Part shown: one piece after another, positions 39,038 to 49,667 of the stretch
Numbering within the stretch: position 1 is the stretch's first letter
How the letters are laid out: every line of letters begins with the position of its first letter
Translations under genes and position numbers: made by a program
NCBI RefSeq assembly: GCF_021266465.1
Contig: NZ_CP089848.1
Span: 186,001-250,000, forward strand
Length of the DNA: 64,000 bases
Direction: 5' to 3'
Source: Paralcaligenes sp. KSB-10
Lineage (GTDB): Bacteria > Pseudomonadota > Gammaproteobacteria > Burkholderiales > Burkholderiaceae_B
The notes under the pieces: model-generated
The model's database searches: none
Told to the model about the DNA's origin: nothing
The model's input: only the letters and a program-made list of their open reading frames with translations

Positions 39038-40345
39038 ATGATGGACTTGAGAATATTTGACCGGATGGAGTCTGAGGTGCGCGGCTACGTCCGGTCGTTC
39101 CCGGTAATTTTCGATCAGGCGAAAGGGTCCCTGCTGTTTGACGAAGCAGGCAAGCAATACATCGATTTTTTCAGTGGCGCCGGAACCCTGAATTATGGCC
39201 ACAATAATCCGGTTCTTAAAAAGAGGCTGCTTGATTACCTCGACAGCGACGGGGTTGTGCATGGCCTTGATATGGCCACCAGTGCGAAGAAATATTTTCT
39301 GGAAACGTTTGAGCGGGTACTGCTCAAGCCGCGCGGCTGGCAATACACCCTGCAATTCACCGGCCCGACCGGGACCAATGCGGTCGAGGCGGCCCTGAAG
39401 CTTGCGCGCCTGGTGAAGGGCCGGCAGAACATCATATCGTTTACGCACGGGTTTCACGGCGTCAGCGCGGGTTCGCTGGCGGTCACTGCCAATTCAAAGT
39501 TCCGCAAGGCGGCAGGTGTGGCGCTTGCCAACACCACATTCATGCCGTACGACGGCTATATGGGCCCCGATGTCGACACGGCGGCTTATCTGGAGCGCCT
39601 GCTCGATGATTCGAGCAGCGGCCTGGATCATCCTGCCGCAGTCATCGTGGAGACGGTGCAAGGAGAGGGGGGCGTCAACGTCGCAACCTGGCGCTGGCTC
39701 AAGCAGTTGGAAACGCTTTGCCGCCGGCATGATATGTTGCTTATCGTCGACGATATCCAGGTGGGTTGCGGACGCACTGGCGGCTTCTTCAGTTTCGAGC
39801 CGTCCGGTATTCGTCCGGACATCATCACGCTGTCGAAATCCCTGTCGGGATTCGGCTTGCCCATGTCCCTGGTATTGCTCAAGCCCGAACACGATGTATG
39901 GAAGCCGGGAGCGCACAGCGGTACGTTCCGCGGCAACAACCTGGCGTTTGTGACCGCGGCGCAGGCACTTGACAGCTATTGGGCCACGGAAGCGTTTGCG
40001 GCCGATACGCAGCGCAAGGAAGGGCTGGTGCGCGACTGGCTGGAAAACCTGGCATACAGTTATCCGGCGGCAGGTTTGAGCGTTCGCGGGCGCGGTCTGA
40101 TACAGGGCCTGGCAACGCCGGCCGATAGCGGCTTGGCCGGCCAAATTGCCGCACGGGCGTTCGAGCACGGTGTAGTTATAGAAACTTCCGGCGCAAATGA
40201 CGAGGTGCTCAAGGTATTGCCGGCGCTGACCATCGAGGACGAGCTGCTGGAGCGCGGGCTTGAAGTCATCGAGCGCAGCACGGCGGAGGTCCTGGCCGGG
40301 CAGGCCAATGCCAAGGTATTGAAATTTGGAGGGCAGCGTCGATGA
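39038..40345 (+). CDS. ectB: Diaminobutyrate-2-oxoglutarate transaminase (EctB)
   Basis: A PLP enzyme converting aspartate semialdehyde and glutamate to 2,4-diaminobutyrate, the first committed step to ectoine. Family sequence includes [60 protein letters not shown] and the PLP lysine in [14 protein letters not shown]. There are two consecutive ATGs (39038, 39041) after GAGGGAGA, and either may be used. At 435 residues it is normal. It overlaps ectC by four bases. Confidence 0.97.
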   Translation: MMDLRIFDRMESEVRGYVRSFPVIFDQAKGSLLFDEAGKQYIDFFSGAGTLNYGHNNPVLKKRLLDYLDSDGVVHGLDMATSAKKYFLETFERVLLKPRGWQYTLQFTGPTGTNAVEAALKLARLVKGRQNIISFTHGFHGVSAGSLAVTANSKFRKAAGVALANTTFMPYDGYMGPDVDTAAYLERLLDDSSSGLDHPAAVIVETVQGEGGVNVATWRWLKQLETLCRRHDMLLIVDDIQVGCGRTGGFFSFEPSGIRPDIITLSKSLSGFGLPMSLVLLKPEHDVWKPGAHSGTFRGNNLAFVTAAQALDSYWATEAFAADTQRKEGLVRDWLENLAYSYPAAGLSVRGRGLIQGLATPADSGLAGQIAARAFEHGVVIETSGANDEVLKVLPALTIEDELLERGLEVIERSTAEVLAGQANAKVLKFGGQRR

Positions 40346-40737
40346 TAGTCAAAAATGTCAATGATGTGATTGGAACCGAATACGAGGTGAAGACTCGCAA
40401 CTGGCTGAGCCGGCGCGTGTTGCTGCAGAAAGACGGCATGGGTTTTTCCTTTCACGAAACTATTATTTTCCCCGGCACGGAAACGCATATTCACTATCAG
40501 CACCACCTGGAAGCGGTTTGGTGCATCGAAGGCGACGGCGAAGTCGAAACGATTGCCGACGGGAAGAAATATGCCTTGGGGCCCGGGGTGGTCTATGCCC
40601 TGAACGAGAACGATGAGCACTGGCTGCGTGGCGGCAAGGCTCCGCTCAGGGTGATTTGCGTATTCAATCCGCCCCTGACAGGCCAGGAAGTGCATGACGA
40701 GAAGGGGGTATACCCATTCCTGTCGAACGCAGCTTGA
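40342..40737 (+). CDS. ectC: Ectoine synthase (EctC)
   Basis: It cyclises N-gamma-acetyl-diaminobutyrate to ectoine. It is a 131-residue cupin with [47 protein letters not shown], containing the metal-ligand Glu, Tyr and His positions of the family, and DEHWLRGG near residue 93. The start overlaps the ectB stop (ATGA). The C-terminal GVYPF is conserved in the family. Confidence 0.97.
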   Translation: MIVKNVNDVIGTEYEVKTRNWLSRRVLLQKDGMGFSFHETIIFPGTETHIHYQHHLEAVWCIEGDGEVETIADGKKYALGPGVVYALNENDEHWLRGGKAPLRVICVFNPPLTGQEVHDEKGVYPFLSNAA

Positions 40738-40762
40738 ACTGCAGGGTCAAGTAACGGTGATT

Positions 40763-41671
40763 ATGATGAGTGATATTTACGATTCACGCACTGACCGGAG
40801 CTCGGCAATCATTGCGCGGCGCGACCCGGTCGTGCATGGCGACGGCCATTACGCCGATGTTTTGTCGGCCGAGCAGATCAGAGCTTACGAAAGCGATGGA
40901 TTTTTGCTGCTGGAAGATCTGTTCGGTTCGCAGGAAACGGAGTCTTTGCTGGCCGAGGTCAAGCGTATGAGCCGCGACCCGTCGATTGCCGGCAGCGAGG
41001 TGGCTATTGCCGAGCCGGGCAGCGATGCCGTACGCTCGGTATTCAGAGTGCATGAGCTCAGCCCCATGGTGCAGCGCCTGGCGCGCGATCCGCGTCTGGC
41101 CCATGTGGCTCGGCAGATTTTGGGCTCTGAAGTCTACATACACCAATCCAGGGCCAACATGAAGCCTGGCTTCAAAGGCAAGGAATTCTATTGGCATTCC
41201 GATTTTGAAACCTGGCATGTGGAGGATGGCATGCCAGGCATGCGAGCCTTGAGTTGCTCGGTGCTACTGACCGACAACAACGAATGCAACGGTCCGTTGA
41301 TGGTCGTTCCGGGCTCGCATCGCCATTTTGTGTCCTGCCAGGGCCGCACGCCCGAGGACCACTACCGTCAGTCGCTCAAAAAGCAGGAATATGGTGTGCC
41401 CGATCCCGTCAGCTTGCAATTGCTGGTTGAGCAAGGCGGAATCCGGGCCATTACAGCCAAGGCCGGTTCGGTGGTTTTTTTCGATTGCAACACCATGCAC
41501 GGATCGAACGGCAATATTTCACCATGGCCCAGGGCGAATGTCTTCATGGTTTACAACAGCGTGGAAAATCGTTTGAGTCCGCCAAAATATGGCTTGAAGC
41601 CGCGCCCCGAGCACATTGCCAGTCGGCAAGGCGATGCGGTGATCGAGCCTTTGGACGTCTCGACAGCCTGA
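40763..41671 (+). CDS. ectD: Ectoine hydroxylase (EctD)
   Basis: A non-haem Fe(II), 2-oxoglutarate-dependent dioxygenase making 5-hydroxyectoine. The iron triad HxD...H is visible in FYWHSDFETWH and in CNTMHGSNGNISPWPR. The EctD stretch KGKEFYWHSDFETWHVEDGMP is intact. I chose ATG 40763 (302 residues), with a second ATG one codon later; the frame upstream lies inside ectC. It is the last gene of the cluster, so both ectoine and hydroxyectoine should be made. No dedicated aspartokinase gene (ask_ect) follows. Confidence 0.96.
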   Translation: MMSDIYDSRTDRSSAIIARRDPVVHGDGHYADVLSAEQIRAYESDGFLLLEDLFGSQETESLLAEVKRMSRDPSIAGSEVAIAEPGSDAVRSVFRVHELSPMVQRLARDPRLAHVARQILGSEVYIHQSRANMKPGFKGKEFYWHSDFETWHVEDGMPGMRALSCSVLLTDNNECNGPLMVVPGSHRHFVSCQGRTPEDHYRQSLKKQEYGVPDPVSLQLLVEQGGIRAITAKAGSVVFFDCNTMHGSNGNISPWPRANVFMVYNSVENRLSPPKYGLKPRPEHIASRQGDAVIEPLDVSTA

Positions 41672-41680
41672 AGCCGGCGT

Positions 41681-41703
41681 CGGACCGGGATGCATCCGGT
41701 CCG
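41681..41703. terminator. Bidirectional hairpin between convergent ectD and ehuA
   Basis: CGGACCGG pairs with CCGGTCCG around GATGCAT in the 46-bp gap between two convergent operons. There is no T tract, so termination efficiency is uncertain. Confidence 0.5.
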
Positions 41704-41717
41704 GCGCTTCGATGGCG

Positions 41718-42494
41718 TCAATTGGGGTTGATGAAAGCTTTCAGGAATTCACGTGTGCGCTCTTCCCTGGGCTGCGTGAACAACTGTTCAGGTGGCCCTT
41801 CTTCGACAATGACGCCTTGGTCGAAAAAACAGACCCGGTCCGAAATCTGTTTGGCGAATTGCATTTCGTGGGTCACCAGCAACATGGTCAGGTCGTGTTC
41901 TTCAGACAGGCGCTGAATGACATTGAGCACTTCGCCCACCAGTTCCGGGTCGAGGGCCGAAGTCGGTTCGTCGAACAGCATAATGTTCGGATGCATGGCC
42001 AGGGCACGGGCAATCGCAACGCGTTGTTGCTGGCCGCCCGAGAGCTGGCCAGGAAATTTATCGGCCTGGTCGGTCAGTCCCACCAATTCCAGGTAATCAT
42101 CGGCGCGCTGCCTTGCCTTGCCCTTGGACAGGCCCAACACCTGCACCGGAGCTTCGGTAATATTGCGGCGCACTGTCATGTGCGGGAATAAATTGAACTG
42201 CTGAAAAACCATGCCCATTTCCTTGCGCATTTCGCGCAGATGGGCTTCATCGGCCGGTACCAGCTCGTCATTCCGGTACTGGTGCCACAGCGGTTTCCCC
42301 GCTACGTGGATCATCCCTTCGTCGATATTTTCCAGGGTCATCAGAATGCGCAGCACGGTGGATTTTCCCGATCCGGACGGCCCGATGATCGTGACCTTTT
42401 CGCCTTTTTCAACCTGGAAATCGAGGGAGTCCAGCACCGTGACATCGCCGAAGCGCTTGCTGACTTTTTCGAGCTGAATAATAGAGTCGTTCAT
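41718..42494 (-). CDS. ehuA: Ectoine/hydroxyectoine ABC transporter ATPase EhuA
   Basis: The ATPase of a polar-amino-acid-type importer, 258 residues. It has Walker [10 protein letters not shown] (about residue 36), Q-loop [14 protein letters not shown], signature [16 protein letters not shown], Walker [13 protein letters not shown] and switch His in [11 protein letters not shown] set the start at the ATG overlapping the ehuD stop by four bases; the frame open further upstream is antisense-free shadow within ehuD. The ectoine assignment rests on the ect cluster next door and the ehuBCDA order. Confidence 0.88.
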   Translation of the reverse strand: MNDSIIQLEKVSKRFGDVTVLDSLDFQVEKGEKVTIIGPSGSGKSTVLRILMTLENIDEGMIHVAGKPLWHQYRNDELVPADEAHLREMRKEMGMVFQQFNLFPHMTVRRNITEAPVQVLGLSKGKARQRADDYLELVGLTDQADKFPGQLSGGQQQRVAIARALAMHPNIMLFDEPTSALDPELVGEVLNVIQRLSEEHDLTMLLVTHEMQFAKQISDRVCFFDQGVIVEEGPPEQLFTQPREERTREFLKAFINPN

Positions 42495-43183
42495 CGCAGG
42501 GGTAATCCTTGTTTTGGCAGGTGCTTGTCGATGTAGCGCACGCCGGCGGACGCCACAATCGTCAGCACGAGGTACAGCGCCCCCACCATGGAAAGGGGAA
42601 TCAAATAGTTGAATGTGCGGTCGCCGATGATTTTGGCGACATTGAGCATTTCGAAGACCGATACGACCGACAGTACCGGTACGTCTTTCATGATTGATAC
42701 CAGATAATTGCCAAGCGCCGGAATAATGCGCGGCAAGGCTTGCGGAAGAATAATGAAGCTGAAGGTCCGGAAGGCTGAAAGATCGAGCACGCGCGCGGCC
42801 TCGATCTGGCCGCGGACGATGGCCTCGAGTCCAGCCCGGTACACTTCGGAGGTGTAGGCGCTGTATTGCAGTCCCAGCGCCAGCGCACCGGTCAGGAAGG
42901 CGGGCAGCACGATGCCGTAGTCGGGCAGCACGTAATATAGGAAAAACAGCTGGACCAACAGCGGGGTGTCGCGGATGAATTCGCAGACTATCCGGGCGGG
43001 CCACGCTATGCTGCGGAATCGGGATCCCTTCAGCGCGGCAAGAGCCAGGCCCACGATGGCGGCAACGGCGAAGCCGAGCACGGTGGCCTCGATAGTGACC
43101 AGCAGTCCCCGCAGCAGGATAGGGAGAATGGAATTGGCAAACGCCCAGTTGTTGCTGGTGTCCCAATGGATGCCAAATAACAT
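42491..43183 (-). CDS. ehuD: Ectoine/hydroxyectoine ABC transporter permease EhuD
   Basis: One of two inner-membrane permeases, 230 residues with about five membrane segments. It has the HisM/GlnP-type layout, with [19 protein letters not shown] and the EAA loop [32 protein letters not shown]. It lies two bases after ehuC and overlaps ehuA by four. Confidence 0.87.
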   Translation of the reverse strand: MLFGIHWDTSNNWAFANSILPILLRGLLVTIEATVLGFAVAAIVGLALAALKGSRFRSIAWPARIVCEFIRDTPLLVQLFFLYYVLPDYGIVLPAFLTGALALGLQYSAYTSEVYRAGLEAIVRGQIEAARVLDLSAFRTFSFIILPQALPRIIPALGNYLVSIMKDVPVLSVVSVFEMLNVAKIIGDRTFNYLIPLSMVGALYLVLTIVASAGVRYIDKHLPKQGLPLR

Positions 43184-43185
43184 GT

Positions 43186-43857
43186 TCAGGCCTTTGTGGT
43201 GCGCCAGCGCCCCACGGAGCGTTCAAGCAGTTTCATGATGGCCGTCAAGACCAGCGCCATGCCGAAGTACATGAACAGCAGCAAGGTGTAGATCGTTGTG
43301 CTGTCCTGCGTGAAATTACGGATTTGCTCGGCGCGGAAGGCCAGGTCGCCCAGACTGATCAGCGAGACCAGTGCCGTGTCCTTGAGGTTCTGAACCGCCA
43401 GATTGCCGAAACTGGGCATCATTTCGGGAACGGCCTGGGGGATGGCAATGCGCCACAGAATTTGCCGGGGAGTGAAATCCAGCGCCTTCGCGGCTTCATA
43501 TTGCTCTCGCGGTACAGCCTGGATGGCGCCGCGCACTACTTCCGCCCCATAGGCGCCGATGTTCAGGCTTAACGCCAGTACGCCTGCGGCGACCGGCGGG
43601 AGGCGCAGATCCATGCCTATGGCCTGGCCAAGGATAGGCAAGGCAAAATATAGCCAGAACAGTTGCACGAGCAGCGAGGTACCGCGAAATACTTCAATGA
43701 TGGCAATCGACACCAGCCGGCAGGGTCTGTTGCGTGCAAGCTTTCCCACCCCAAGGGCAAAGGCAACAACGGCACCCAGCAAGGTCGAAAATACCGTCAG
43801 TTGCACTGTTACCCAGGCACCCTGAAGCAAGGGCTCGCTATAGCTTGTCCAGTTCAT
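43186..43857 (-). CDS. ehuC: Ectoine/hydroxyectoine ABC transporter permease EhuC
   Basis: The partner permease, 223 residues. It shows [18 protein letters not shown] in the first loop and the EAA motif [32 protein letters not shown]. Five hydrophobic segments are visible. It lies 24 bp after ehuB. Pairing of two different permeases with one binding protein and one ATPase is the known Ehu arrangement. Confidence 0.87.
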   Translation of the reverse strand: MNWTSYSEPLLQGAWVTVQLTVFSTLLGAVVAFALGVGKLARNRPCRLVSIAIIEVFRGTSLLVQLFWLYFALPILGQAIGMDLRLPPVAAGVLALSLNIGAYGAEVVRGAIQAVPREQYEAAKALDFTPRQILWRIAIPQAVPEMMPSFGNLAVQNLKDTALVSLISLGDLAFRAEQIRNFTQDSTTIYTLLLFMYFGMALVLTAIMKLLERSVGRWRTTKA

Positions 43858-43881
43858 GGTCTGCGCCGCCCTTGAGGCGCT

Positions 43882-44745
43882 TTACTTGGCACAGAGCTGG
43901 GCCGTGGTCTTGTTGAAGGAATCTTCGGCGTCGGTGGCTGTGAATCCATATTGGGTCATGATTTTCTTCCATTCCGGTGTTTTCTTGAATTTTGCCAATT
44001 CGGTGTTGACCGCGTCGCGCAAGCCCGCCGACTGTTGGGCGAAGGCAAATCCCCCCCAACTGCGGGCAGGCGCGCCATTGATGACCGGATCGGTGAAATT
44101 TTTGGCCATGCCCACCTTTGGGCTTTTACCCGCAAGCTGGCTGACTGTCAGGCCGGTCGCCGCATAGGCGTCTGCACGGCCCGTTGAAACTGTGGAAATG
44201 GCGTCGGCGTTGTTGGAGATCGTCACAATATGATTATCGGGAACGCCAAGTGCCTGCATCATTTCGAGCTGATCGGCCCCCGCCATGATCGCGACCTTGG
44301 CGCCTTTTTTTACAAAATCCCTGTAAGAGTGCAACTGTTTGGGATTGCCCTTGGCTACCAGCAGGCCTTCGCCATACGAACTATTGGGTTCGGAGAACAA
44401 TATTTCCTGGCAGCGCTGGGGAAGAATAGCCATTTCCGCCGCAACCATGTCGAAGCGACCAGCCTTCAGGCCGGGTATCAGCGAGCCGAAATTGGTGCTT
44501 ATCCAGTCTATTTTCTTGATGCCCAGCTGTTTCATCACATGGGCGGCGACATCGGGGCCTGCGCCTTTGGCATGCCCGTTCAAATCTATATATCCGTACG
44601 GAATTTCGTTGGCTACGGCGATGCGTATTTGGCCGTTTTTCCTGATTTGATTCAAGTCTGCCGAGTTGGCCGCACTGGTGGCGCCGGCCATGAGCGCAAG
44701 CGTCATGGCCGCGATGGTGGCTTTGAGCCGATAGGTTTTGTTCAT
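43882..44745 (-). CDS. ehuB: Ectoine/hydroxyectoine-binding protein EhuB
   Basis: The periplasmic receptor of the Ehu importer, 287 residues. A signal peptide (MNKTYRLKATIAAMTLALMAGATSA, cleavage near residue 26) precedes the SBP_bac_3 fold, with IRIAVANEIPYGYIDLNGHAKGAGPDVAAHVMKQLG and TNFGSLIPGLKAGRFDMVAAEMAILPQRC. The start was set at MNKTYRL, preceded by AAAGGA. It is the first gene of the operon, with a recognisable promoter upstream. Confidence 0.88.
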   Translation of the reverse strand: MNKTYRLKATIAAMTLALMAGATSAANSADLNQIRKNGQIRIAVANEIPYGYIDLNGHAKGAGPDVAAHVMKQLGIKKIDWISTNFGSLIPGLKAGRFDMVAAEMAILPQRCQEILFSEPNSSYGEGLLVAKGNPKQLHSYRDFVKKGAKVAIMAGADQLEMMQALGVPDNHIVTISNNADAISTVSTGRADAYAATGLTVSQLAGKSPKVGMAKNFTDPVINGAPARSWGGFAFAQQSAGLRDAVNTELAKFKKTPEWKKIMTQYGFTATDAEDSFNKTTAQLCAK

Positions 44746-44822
44746 AGTGCATGTCCTTTGTCTTGAATGAAGCTGCTGATGGGTCTCCTTTTCTTGTTTC
44801 GCCATCAATTGTATCTAAAGAA

Positions 44823-44852
44823 ATAGTACATCATAAAATGATTTCAGTTCAA
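44823..44852 (-). promoter_or_regulatory. Candidate ehuB promoter
   Basis: On the minus strand, TTGAAC and TACTAT are separated by 18 bp, about 80 bp before the ATG. The spacer contains the inverted repeat ATCAT-AAA-ATGAT (44830-44842). The surrounding 100 bp are strikingly AT-rich compared with the rest of the window. From 44853 to 45005 there is no gene. Confidence 0.45.
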
Positions 44853-45005
44853 ATTAATAGCATAAAAGGCTTCTGACAAGAGCAAAAGAAGGGGGTGGCG
44901 GAGAATCGGCAAGTCCGGTTTCAGCCGGAATGTCTTTGCCGCGAGGGGCGACTTCAAGCCCGCCTGGAGTTGTTCGCGAAAGGCCGGTGGTGTTCCGGCA
45001 TTACG

Positions 45006-45896
45006 TCAATATACGGGCTTTTCGCCCGCGGGGCGTCGTTTGAAGCGGCGGTGAACCCAGTAGTATTGGTCCGGGATAAGGCGAATCTGGGTTTCCAGGA
45101 ATTGATTCATCCGCAGGGCGTCCATGCCGGCGTCGCCGCAGGGGAAGGCTTCAAGAGGCTCAAAAATACTCAGCTTGTAGCCGCGGTATCCAGGCAATAC
45201 TGCGGCCACGAAGGGGACGACTCGGGCGCCGCTGAGTTGCGCAAGGCGGGAAACGGCGGTCAGGGTGCAGGCTTGCACGCCGAAAAAGGGCACAAAGACG
45301 GAATCTCGCAGGCCAAAATCCATATCGGCGGCAAGCATGATCGGTTTGCCGGATTTGAGTATTTTCAATGTCTGGCGCGCGCTGCCGTTGCGGGGAATCA
45401 TTTCAGTGCCGAAGCGTGCCCGCTGCAGGCGCGCGATATCGTCGGTGGAGTGATCCGACATGGGGGTGTATATCGAGGCCACCGGGTGAAGAATAGAGTA
45501 GTACATGCAGCCGGCTTCTATCGCGGCAAAATGGAAGCCGAGAAAAATGGTGGGCTGCTCGTAGGTATCCATCAGTTTGATGGCGCTTTCCAGCTCGACA
45601 AGCTGCGACAAAGCCTTGGCGCTGCCGTACCACTGAACCCCGCGTTCCATGTAACTGCGTATTACATGACGAAAGGTAGAGCGCGCCAGTTGTTTGCGTT
45701 CGGACTCGTCCTTTTCGGGAAAACAGAGGCGCAAGTTCGTATCGAGGATGCGTTTGCGCCTGCTTGGAAGCAGGTATAGCAATGAACCCAGGGTTTCACC
45801 AAAGCGGGCAACAAGACCGTAGGGAAGGGCGGAGAGCATGCGAAGCACGCCCGATGTCAGGGAGTTTTGTGTGCTGTTTTTCATTAATAGGGGCAT
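45006..45896 (-). CDS. LpxL/HtrB-type lysophospholipid (lipid A) acyltransferase
   Basis: A membrane-anchored acyltransferase that adds a secondary acyl chain to lipid A. The catalytic HX4E motif is HFAAIE (about residue 120). DMDFGLRDSVFVPFFGVQA and the C-terminal QYYWVHRRFKRRPAGEKPVY are family signatures. The 296-residue form starts MPLLMKNST; an ATG four codons later is equally possible. It is upstream of ehuB on the same strand but separated by 260 bp, so it is probably a separate unit. It is divergent from tig. Which position of lipid A it acylates cannot be read. Confidence 0.88.
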   Translation of the reverse strand: MPLLMKNSTQNSLTSGVLRMLSALPYGLVARFGETLGSLLYLLPSRRKRILDTNLRLCFPEKDESERKQLARSTFRHVIRSYMERGVQWYGSAKALSQLVELESAIKLMDTYEQPTIFLGFHFAAIEAGCMYYSILHPVASIYTPMSDHSTDDIARLQRARFGTEMIPRNGSARQTLKILKSGKPIMLAADMDFGLRDSVFVPFFGVQACTLTAVSRLAQLSGARVVPFVAAVLPGYRGYKLSIFEPLEAFPCGDAGMDALRMNQFLETQIRLIPDQYYWVHRRFKRRPAGEKPVY

Positions 45897-46127
45897 TCCT
45901 TGCGGATGCCCTTGAGAGGCGGGAGGATGTAAGCGCTACATCCTGGGCCCATGCTACCACGTGCCCGGTCGTGCGGCTCCGCTTGGAAACGGTATGAAAC
46001 ACTTCTTCCGGATTTGTTTTGGCAAAGCTGGCTATATATAGGCCGAGGCACTGGTTACATCGGCTTTTGCAGTTTCCGGTAAAATACCCTGTTCTTTTGT
46101 TCAATTACTCATTTATATAGGTCTCTA

Positions 46128-47438
46128 ATGCAGCCCGTGGTTGAAATTTTGTCCGGCCTGGAGCGCCGTGTTGATCTGATCGTTTCGGTCGCCGATGTAG
46201 AAAAAGAAGTCCAGGCGCAACTCAAACGCGTGGCTCGTACCGCCAAGGTTCAGGGCTTTCGGCCTGGCAAGGCTCCGCTTGCCATGATCGAACGCAGCCA
46301 TGGTCCCGGCATACGCTACGACGTTATCAATAACGAGGTCGGCCGCTCGCTGGACAAGATCATCGGGGATGCCAAGCTTCGTGTTGCCGGGGTTCCGAAT
46401 CTCGAGCCAAAAACCGAAGGCGTGGAAGAGGGTTCCATGGCATTTTCGGCCACTTTCGAGGTATACCCCGAGGTGTCTTTGCCCGATCTGTCCGCCTTGC
46501 AGGTCAAGCGCGCCACGACCGAAGTCGGCGATGCCGAGGTCCAGCAAACCATTGATATCCTGCGCAAGCAGCGTGCCAATTATGAGGCCCGCGATGGCCG
46601 CGCTGCGCAAGACGACGATCGTGTAACACTGGATTTTGCCGGTACTATCGATGGCACACCCTTCGATGGCGGTTCGGCCGAAAAATTTCCTTTCGTCCTG
46701 GGCCAGGGCCGCATGTTGCCCGAGTTCGAAACGGCCGTGCGCGGCATGAAAGCCGGCGACAAGAAAACCTTTCCGCTCAACTTTCCCGCCGACTACGGTG
46801 GCAAGGAAGTGGCTGGCAAGACTGCCGAGTTCGCCATTACCGTGACTGAAGTCGCAGAACCCGTGTTGCCCGAACTCAATGCCGAGTTTGCCAAATCTTT
46901 GGGTCAAGCCGAAGGCGATGTGGAAAAACTGCTGGCCGACGTACGCTCCAACATCCAGCGCGAAGTCAAGTCGCGTGCCCAGGCCCGCACCAAAGGCAGC
47001 GTCATGGATGCCCTGGTGTCCGCCTGCACATTCGACGTGCCCAAGGCACTGGTCGAAAACGACGCCCAGGGCCGTGTAGTTGCCGCCCGCGAAGAACTCA
47101 AGCAGCGTGGCGTACCCAATGCCGAGTCGGTGCCTATTCCGGTTGAAGCCTTCACGGCCGAATCCGAGCGCCGCGTGCGTCTAGGCCTGCTGGTTTCCGA
47201 ACTGGTCAGCAACGCCAATTTGCAAGCCAAACCCGAACAGGTTCGCGCGCGCATTGAAGAGTTTGCGCAAAATTACGAACAGCCGGCCCAGGTCGTGGCG
47301 TACTATCTGTCCGATCGCCAGCGCCGCGCCGAAATCGAAGCTATAGTGCTGGAAGACAACGTAGTGGATCACGTTTTGTCCAAGGCGCAGGTTGCCGACG
47401 AAAAAGTGGCTTTTGACGAACTCATGGGGACTGCATAA
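46128..47438 (+). CDS. tig: Trigger factor, ribosome-associated chaperone and prolyl isomerase
   Basis: It binds the ribosome exit site and shields nascent chains. The 436 residues comprise the N-terminal ribosome-binding domain with the signature FRPGKAPLAMIERSHG (about residue 44), the FKBP-type isomerase domain (DRVTLDFAGTIDGTPFDGG, about 165-245), and the long helical C-terminal arms. The stop is immediately followed by the clpP ATG. The 231 bp upstream toward the divergent lpxL-type gene hold no gene. Confidence 0.97.
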   Translation: MQPVVEILSGLERRVDLIVSVADVEKEVQAQLKRVARTAKVQGFRPGKAPLAMIERSHGPGIRYDVINNEVGRSLDKIIGDAKLRVAGVPNLEPKTEGVEEGSMAFSATFEVYPEVSLPDLSALQVKRATTEVGDAEVQQTIDILRKQRANYEARDGRAAQDDDRVTLDFAGTIDGTPFDGGSAEKFPFVLGQGRMLPEFETAVRGMKAGDKKTFPLNFPADYGGKEVAGKTAEFAITVTEVAEPVLPELNAEFAKSLGQAEGDVEKLLADVRSNIQREVKSRAQARTKGSVMDALVSACTFDVPKALVENDAQGRVVAAREELKQRGVPNAESVPIPVEAFTAESERRVRLGLLVSELVSNANLQAKPEQVRARIEEFAQNYEQPAQVVAYYLSDRQRRAEIEAIVLEDNVVDHVLSKAQVADEKVAFDELMGTA

Positions 47439-48095
47439 ATGCAGCGGTTTACTGATTTTTACGCGGCGATGCATGGCGGCGATTCGGTTGCGCCCACAGG
47501 CTTGGGCTATGTGCCCATAGTGATCGAACAGTCCGGGCGTGGTGAGCGCTCGTACGATATCTATTCTCGCCTGTTGCGCGAGCGGGTCATCTTTTTTGTC
47601 GGGCCGGTCAACGATCAGTCGGCAAACCTGGTGGTCGCCCAGCTCCTGTTTCTGGAGTCGGAAAATCCCGATAAGGATATTTCGCTTTATATCAACTCGC
47701 CGGGTGGGTCAGTCTATGCGGGCATGGCCATCTATGACACCATGCAGTTCGTCAAGCCGGACGTGTCCACGCTGTGTACCGGTCTGGCAGCCAGCATGGG
47801 CGCGTTTCTGTTGGCGGCCGGCGCCAAAGGCAAGCGTTATACCTTGCCCAACTCACGCATCATGATTCACCAGCCTTCGGGTGGTGCGCAAGGGCAGGCG
47901 TCCGATATCCAGATCCAGGCCCGCGAGATCCTGAGCTTGCGGGAGCGCCTGAACAGTATTCTGGCCAAGCATACGGGGCAGCCGATCGACCGTATCGAGG
48001 TCGACACCGAGCGCGATAATTTCATGTCGGCCGAAGATGCGGTATCGTACGGTTTGGTAGATAAAGTACTGGTCTCTCGTTCCGACGAGGCTTGA
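47439..48095 (+). CDS. clpP: ATP-dependent Clp protease proteolytic subunit ClpP
   Basis: The serine peptidase of ClpAP and ClpXP. The catalytic Ser lies in [16 protein letters not shown], the His in [15 protein letters not shown] and the Asp in VDTERDNFM. At 218 residues it includes an N-terminal propeptide of roughly 20 residues ahead of [26 protein letters not shown]. The ATG directly abuts the tig stop. Both of its partner ATPases, ClpA and ClpX, are encoded in this window. Confidence 0.98.
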   Translation: MQRFTDFYAAMHGGDSVAPTGLGYVPIVIEQSGRGERSYDIYSRLLRERVIFFVGPVNDQSANLVVAQLLFLESENPDKDISLYINSPGGSVYAGMAIYDTMQFVKPDVSTLCTGLAASMGAFLLAAGAKGKRYTLPNSRIMIHQPSGGAQGQASDIQIQAREILSLRERLNSILAKHTGQPIDRIEVDTERDNFMSAEDAVSYGLVDKVLVSRSDEA

Positions 48096-48203
48096 GGACC
48101 AGCCGGTCGGCTGGCGGGATCCAACCTGTTGGCCGGCGATTATCCGATAGTCGAATGGTTTCTGTTCGTGCTGTCCATAGATAGATACTAATCGAAGAGT
48201 TTT

Positions 48204-49511
48204 ATGCCTGAAAAAAAAGGATCGGCAGACGAAAAAGTGTTGCATTGTTCGTTTTGCAATAAAAGTCAGCACGAGGTTCGCAAACTTATCGCCGGACCAT
48301 CGGTCTTTATTTGCGACGAATGCATTGATCTGTGCAACGACATCATCCTCGAGGAAACCCACGAGGCAGCCCGGGACGCGATTCGTAATGAATTGCCCAC
48401 TCCTTACGAAATCAAGAGCTTTCTCGATGGCTACGTCATCGGGCAAGATACCCCCAAGCGCAATCTGGCGGTAGCGGTTTATAACCATTACAAGCGCATA
48501 CGCTACGGAGAAGTCAAAGGCGACGACGTCGAACTTTCAAAAAGCAATATTTTGCTGATCGGGCCGACCGGCTCGGGCAAGACTTTGTTGGCCCAGACGC
48601 TGGCGCGCATGCTTGACGTTCCATTTGTCATGGCCGATGCAACCACGCTGACCGAAGCGGGCTACGTTGGTGAAGACGTCGAAAACATCATTCAGAAGCT
48701 GTTGCAGAACTGCAATTACGATGTGGAAAAGGCGCAGCGCGCCATTGTCTATATCGATGAAATCGACAAAATTTCACGCAAGTCCGATAATCCGTCCATC
48801 ACCCGTGATGTATCCGGCGAAGGCGTGCAGCAGGCTTTGCTCAAGCTGATCGAAGGGACTGTCGCGTCGGTACCGCCGCAGGGCGGGCGCAAGCATCCCA
48901 ACCAGGATTTCGTTCAGGTCGATACCACCAATATCCTGTTCATTGTTGGCGGCGCTTTCGATGGCCTCGAAAAGGTCATACGCGATCGTACCGAAAAGTC
49001 CGGCATCGGATTTTCAGCATCGGTGCATGCCAAGGCCGAAAGCAGCGTGGGCGAGTTGTTCTCCGAGGTCGAGCCCGAAGATTTGATCAAGTTCGGACTG
49101 ATCCCCGAGCTCGTTGGTCGCTTGCCGGTTGTGGCCACTCTTGAAGAGCTTCAGGAAGACACCCTGATCCGCATCCTGACCGAGCCTAAGAATTCGCTCA
49201 TCAAGCAATTCCAGAAATTATTTGAAATGGAAGATGTCGAACTGGATGTCCGCCCGCAGGCGCTTAGCGCCATTGCCCGTCGCGCGCTCAAACGCCGGAC
49301 GGGTGCCCGCGGCTTGCGTTCCATCGTCGAACAGGCTTTGCTGGGAACCATGTACGAACTTCCTTCGCAGAAGAATGTCAAACGGGTGGTGCTGGACGAA
49401 AATGCAGTGGAAGGCAAAGGCTCGCCATTACTTATTTTCGCCGATCAAGATACCAAGCTCGCTCCCGAGCATAAGTCGGATCGACCGAAACTCAAGGATG
49501 CGGCTGCTTGA
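48204..49511 (+). CDS. clpX: ATP-dependent Clp protease ATPase subunit ClpX
   Basis: An AAA+ unfoldase for ClpP. It starts with a C4 zinc-binding domain ([12 protein letters not shown]...[10 protein letters not shown], residues 14-48), followed by Walker [16 protein letters not shown] (about residue 120), the pore loop GYVGEDVE, Walker [10 protein letters not shown] and the [11 protein letters not shown] segment. IGF in [10 protein letters not shown] is the ClpP-docking loop. At 435 residues it is normal. It lies 108 bp after clpP. Confidence 0.98.
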   Translation: MPEKKGSADEKVLHCSFCNKSQHEVRKLIAGPSVFICDECIDLCNDIILEETHEAARDAIRNELPTPYEIKSFLDGYVIGQDTPKRNLAVAVYNHYKRIRYGEVKGDDVELSKSNILLIGPTGSGKTLLAQTLARMLDVPFVMADATTLTEAGYVGEDVENIIQKLLQNCNYDVEKAQRAIVYIDEIDKISRKSDNPSITRDVSGEGVQQALLKLIEGTVASVPPQGGRKHPNQDFVQVDTTNILFIVGGAFDGLEKVIRDRTEKSGIGFSASVHAKAESSVGELFSEVEPEDLIKFGLIPELVGRLPVVATLEELQEDTLIRILTEPKNSLIKQFQKLFEMEDVELDVRPQALSAIARRALKRRTGARGLRSIVEQALLGTMYELPSQKNVKRVVLDENAVEGKGSPLLIFADQDTKLAPEHKSDRPKLKDAAA

Positions 49512-49560
49512 GCACCATGATTGAATAACCTTGTAAAAAGTAGGTTTATAGACGTCAGGG

Positions 49561-49588
49561 CTTGAAAATTTGGCTATCGTCCATACAT
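49561..49588 (+). promoter_or_regulatory. Sigma-32-like heat-shock promoter of lon
   Basis: CTTGAAA at 49561 and CCATACAT at 49581, 13 bp apart, match the RpoH consensus (CTTGAAA, 11-16 bp, CCCCATNT) well. The site is about 80 bp before the lon ATG and downstream of clpX, so lon can be induced separately from clpPX. Confidence 0.6.
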
Positions 49589-49607
49589 ACACCTACATGT
49601 AGTGCTA

Positions 49608-49638
49608 CGAAAGGGAGGCTAATGCTTCCCTTTCGTTT
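49608..49638 (+). terminator. Hairpin between clpX and lon
   Basis: CGAAAGGGA pairs with TCCCTTTCG (11 pairs including a wobble) around CTAATG, followed by TTTCC. It lies after the heat-shock-type promoter, so it may also be part of the lon leader rather than a simple clpX terminator. Confidence 0.5.
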
Positions 49639-49667
49639 CCAAAGTGGTGTTTTTTAAGGAAATTACT

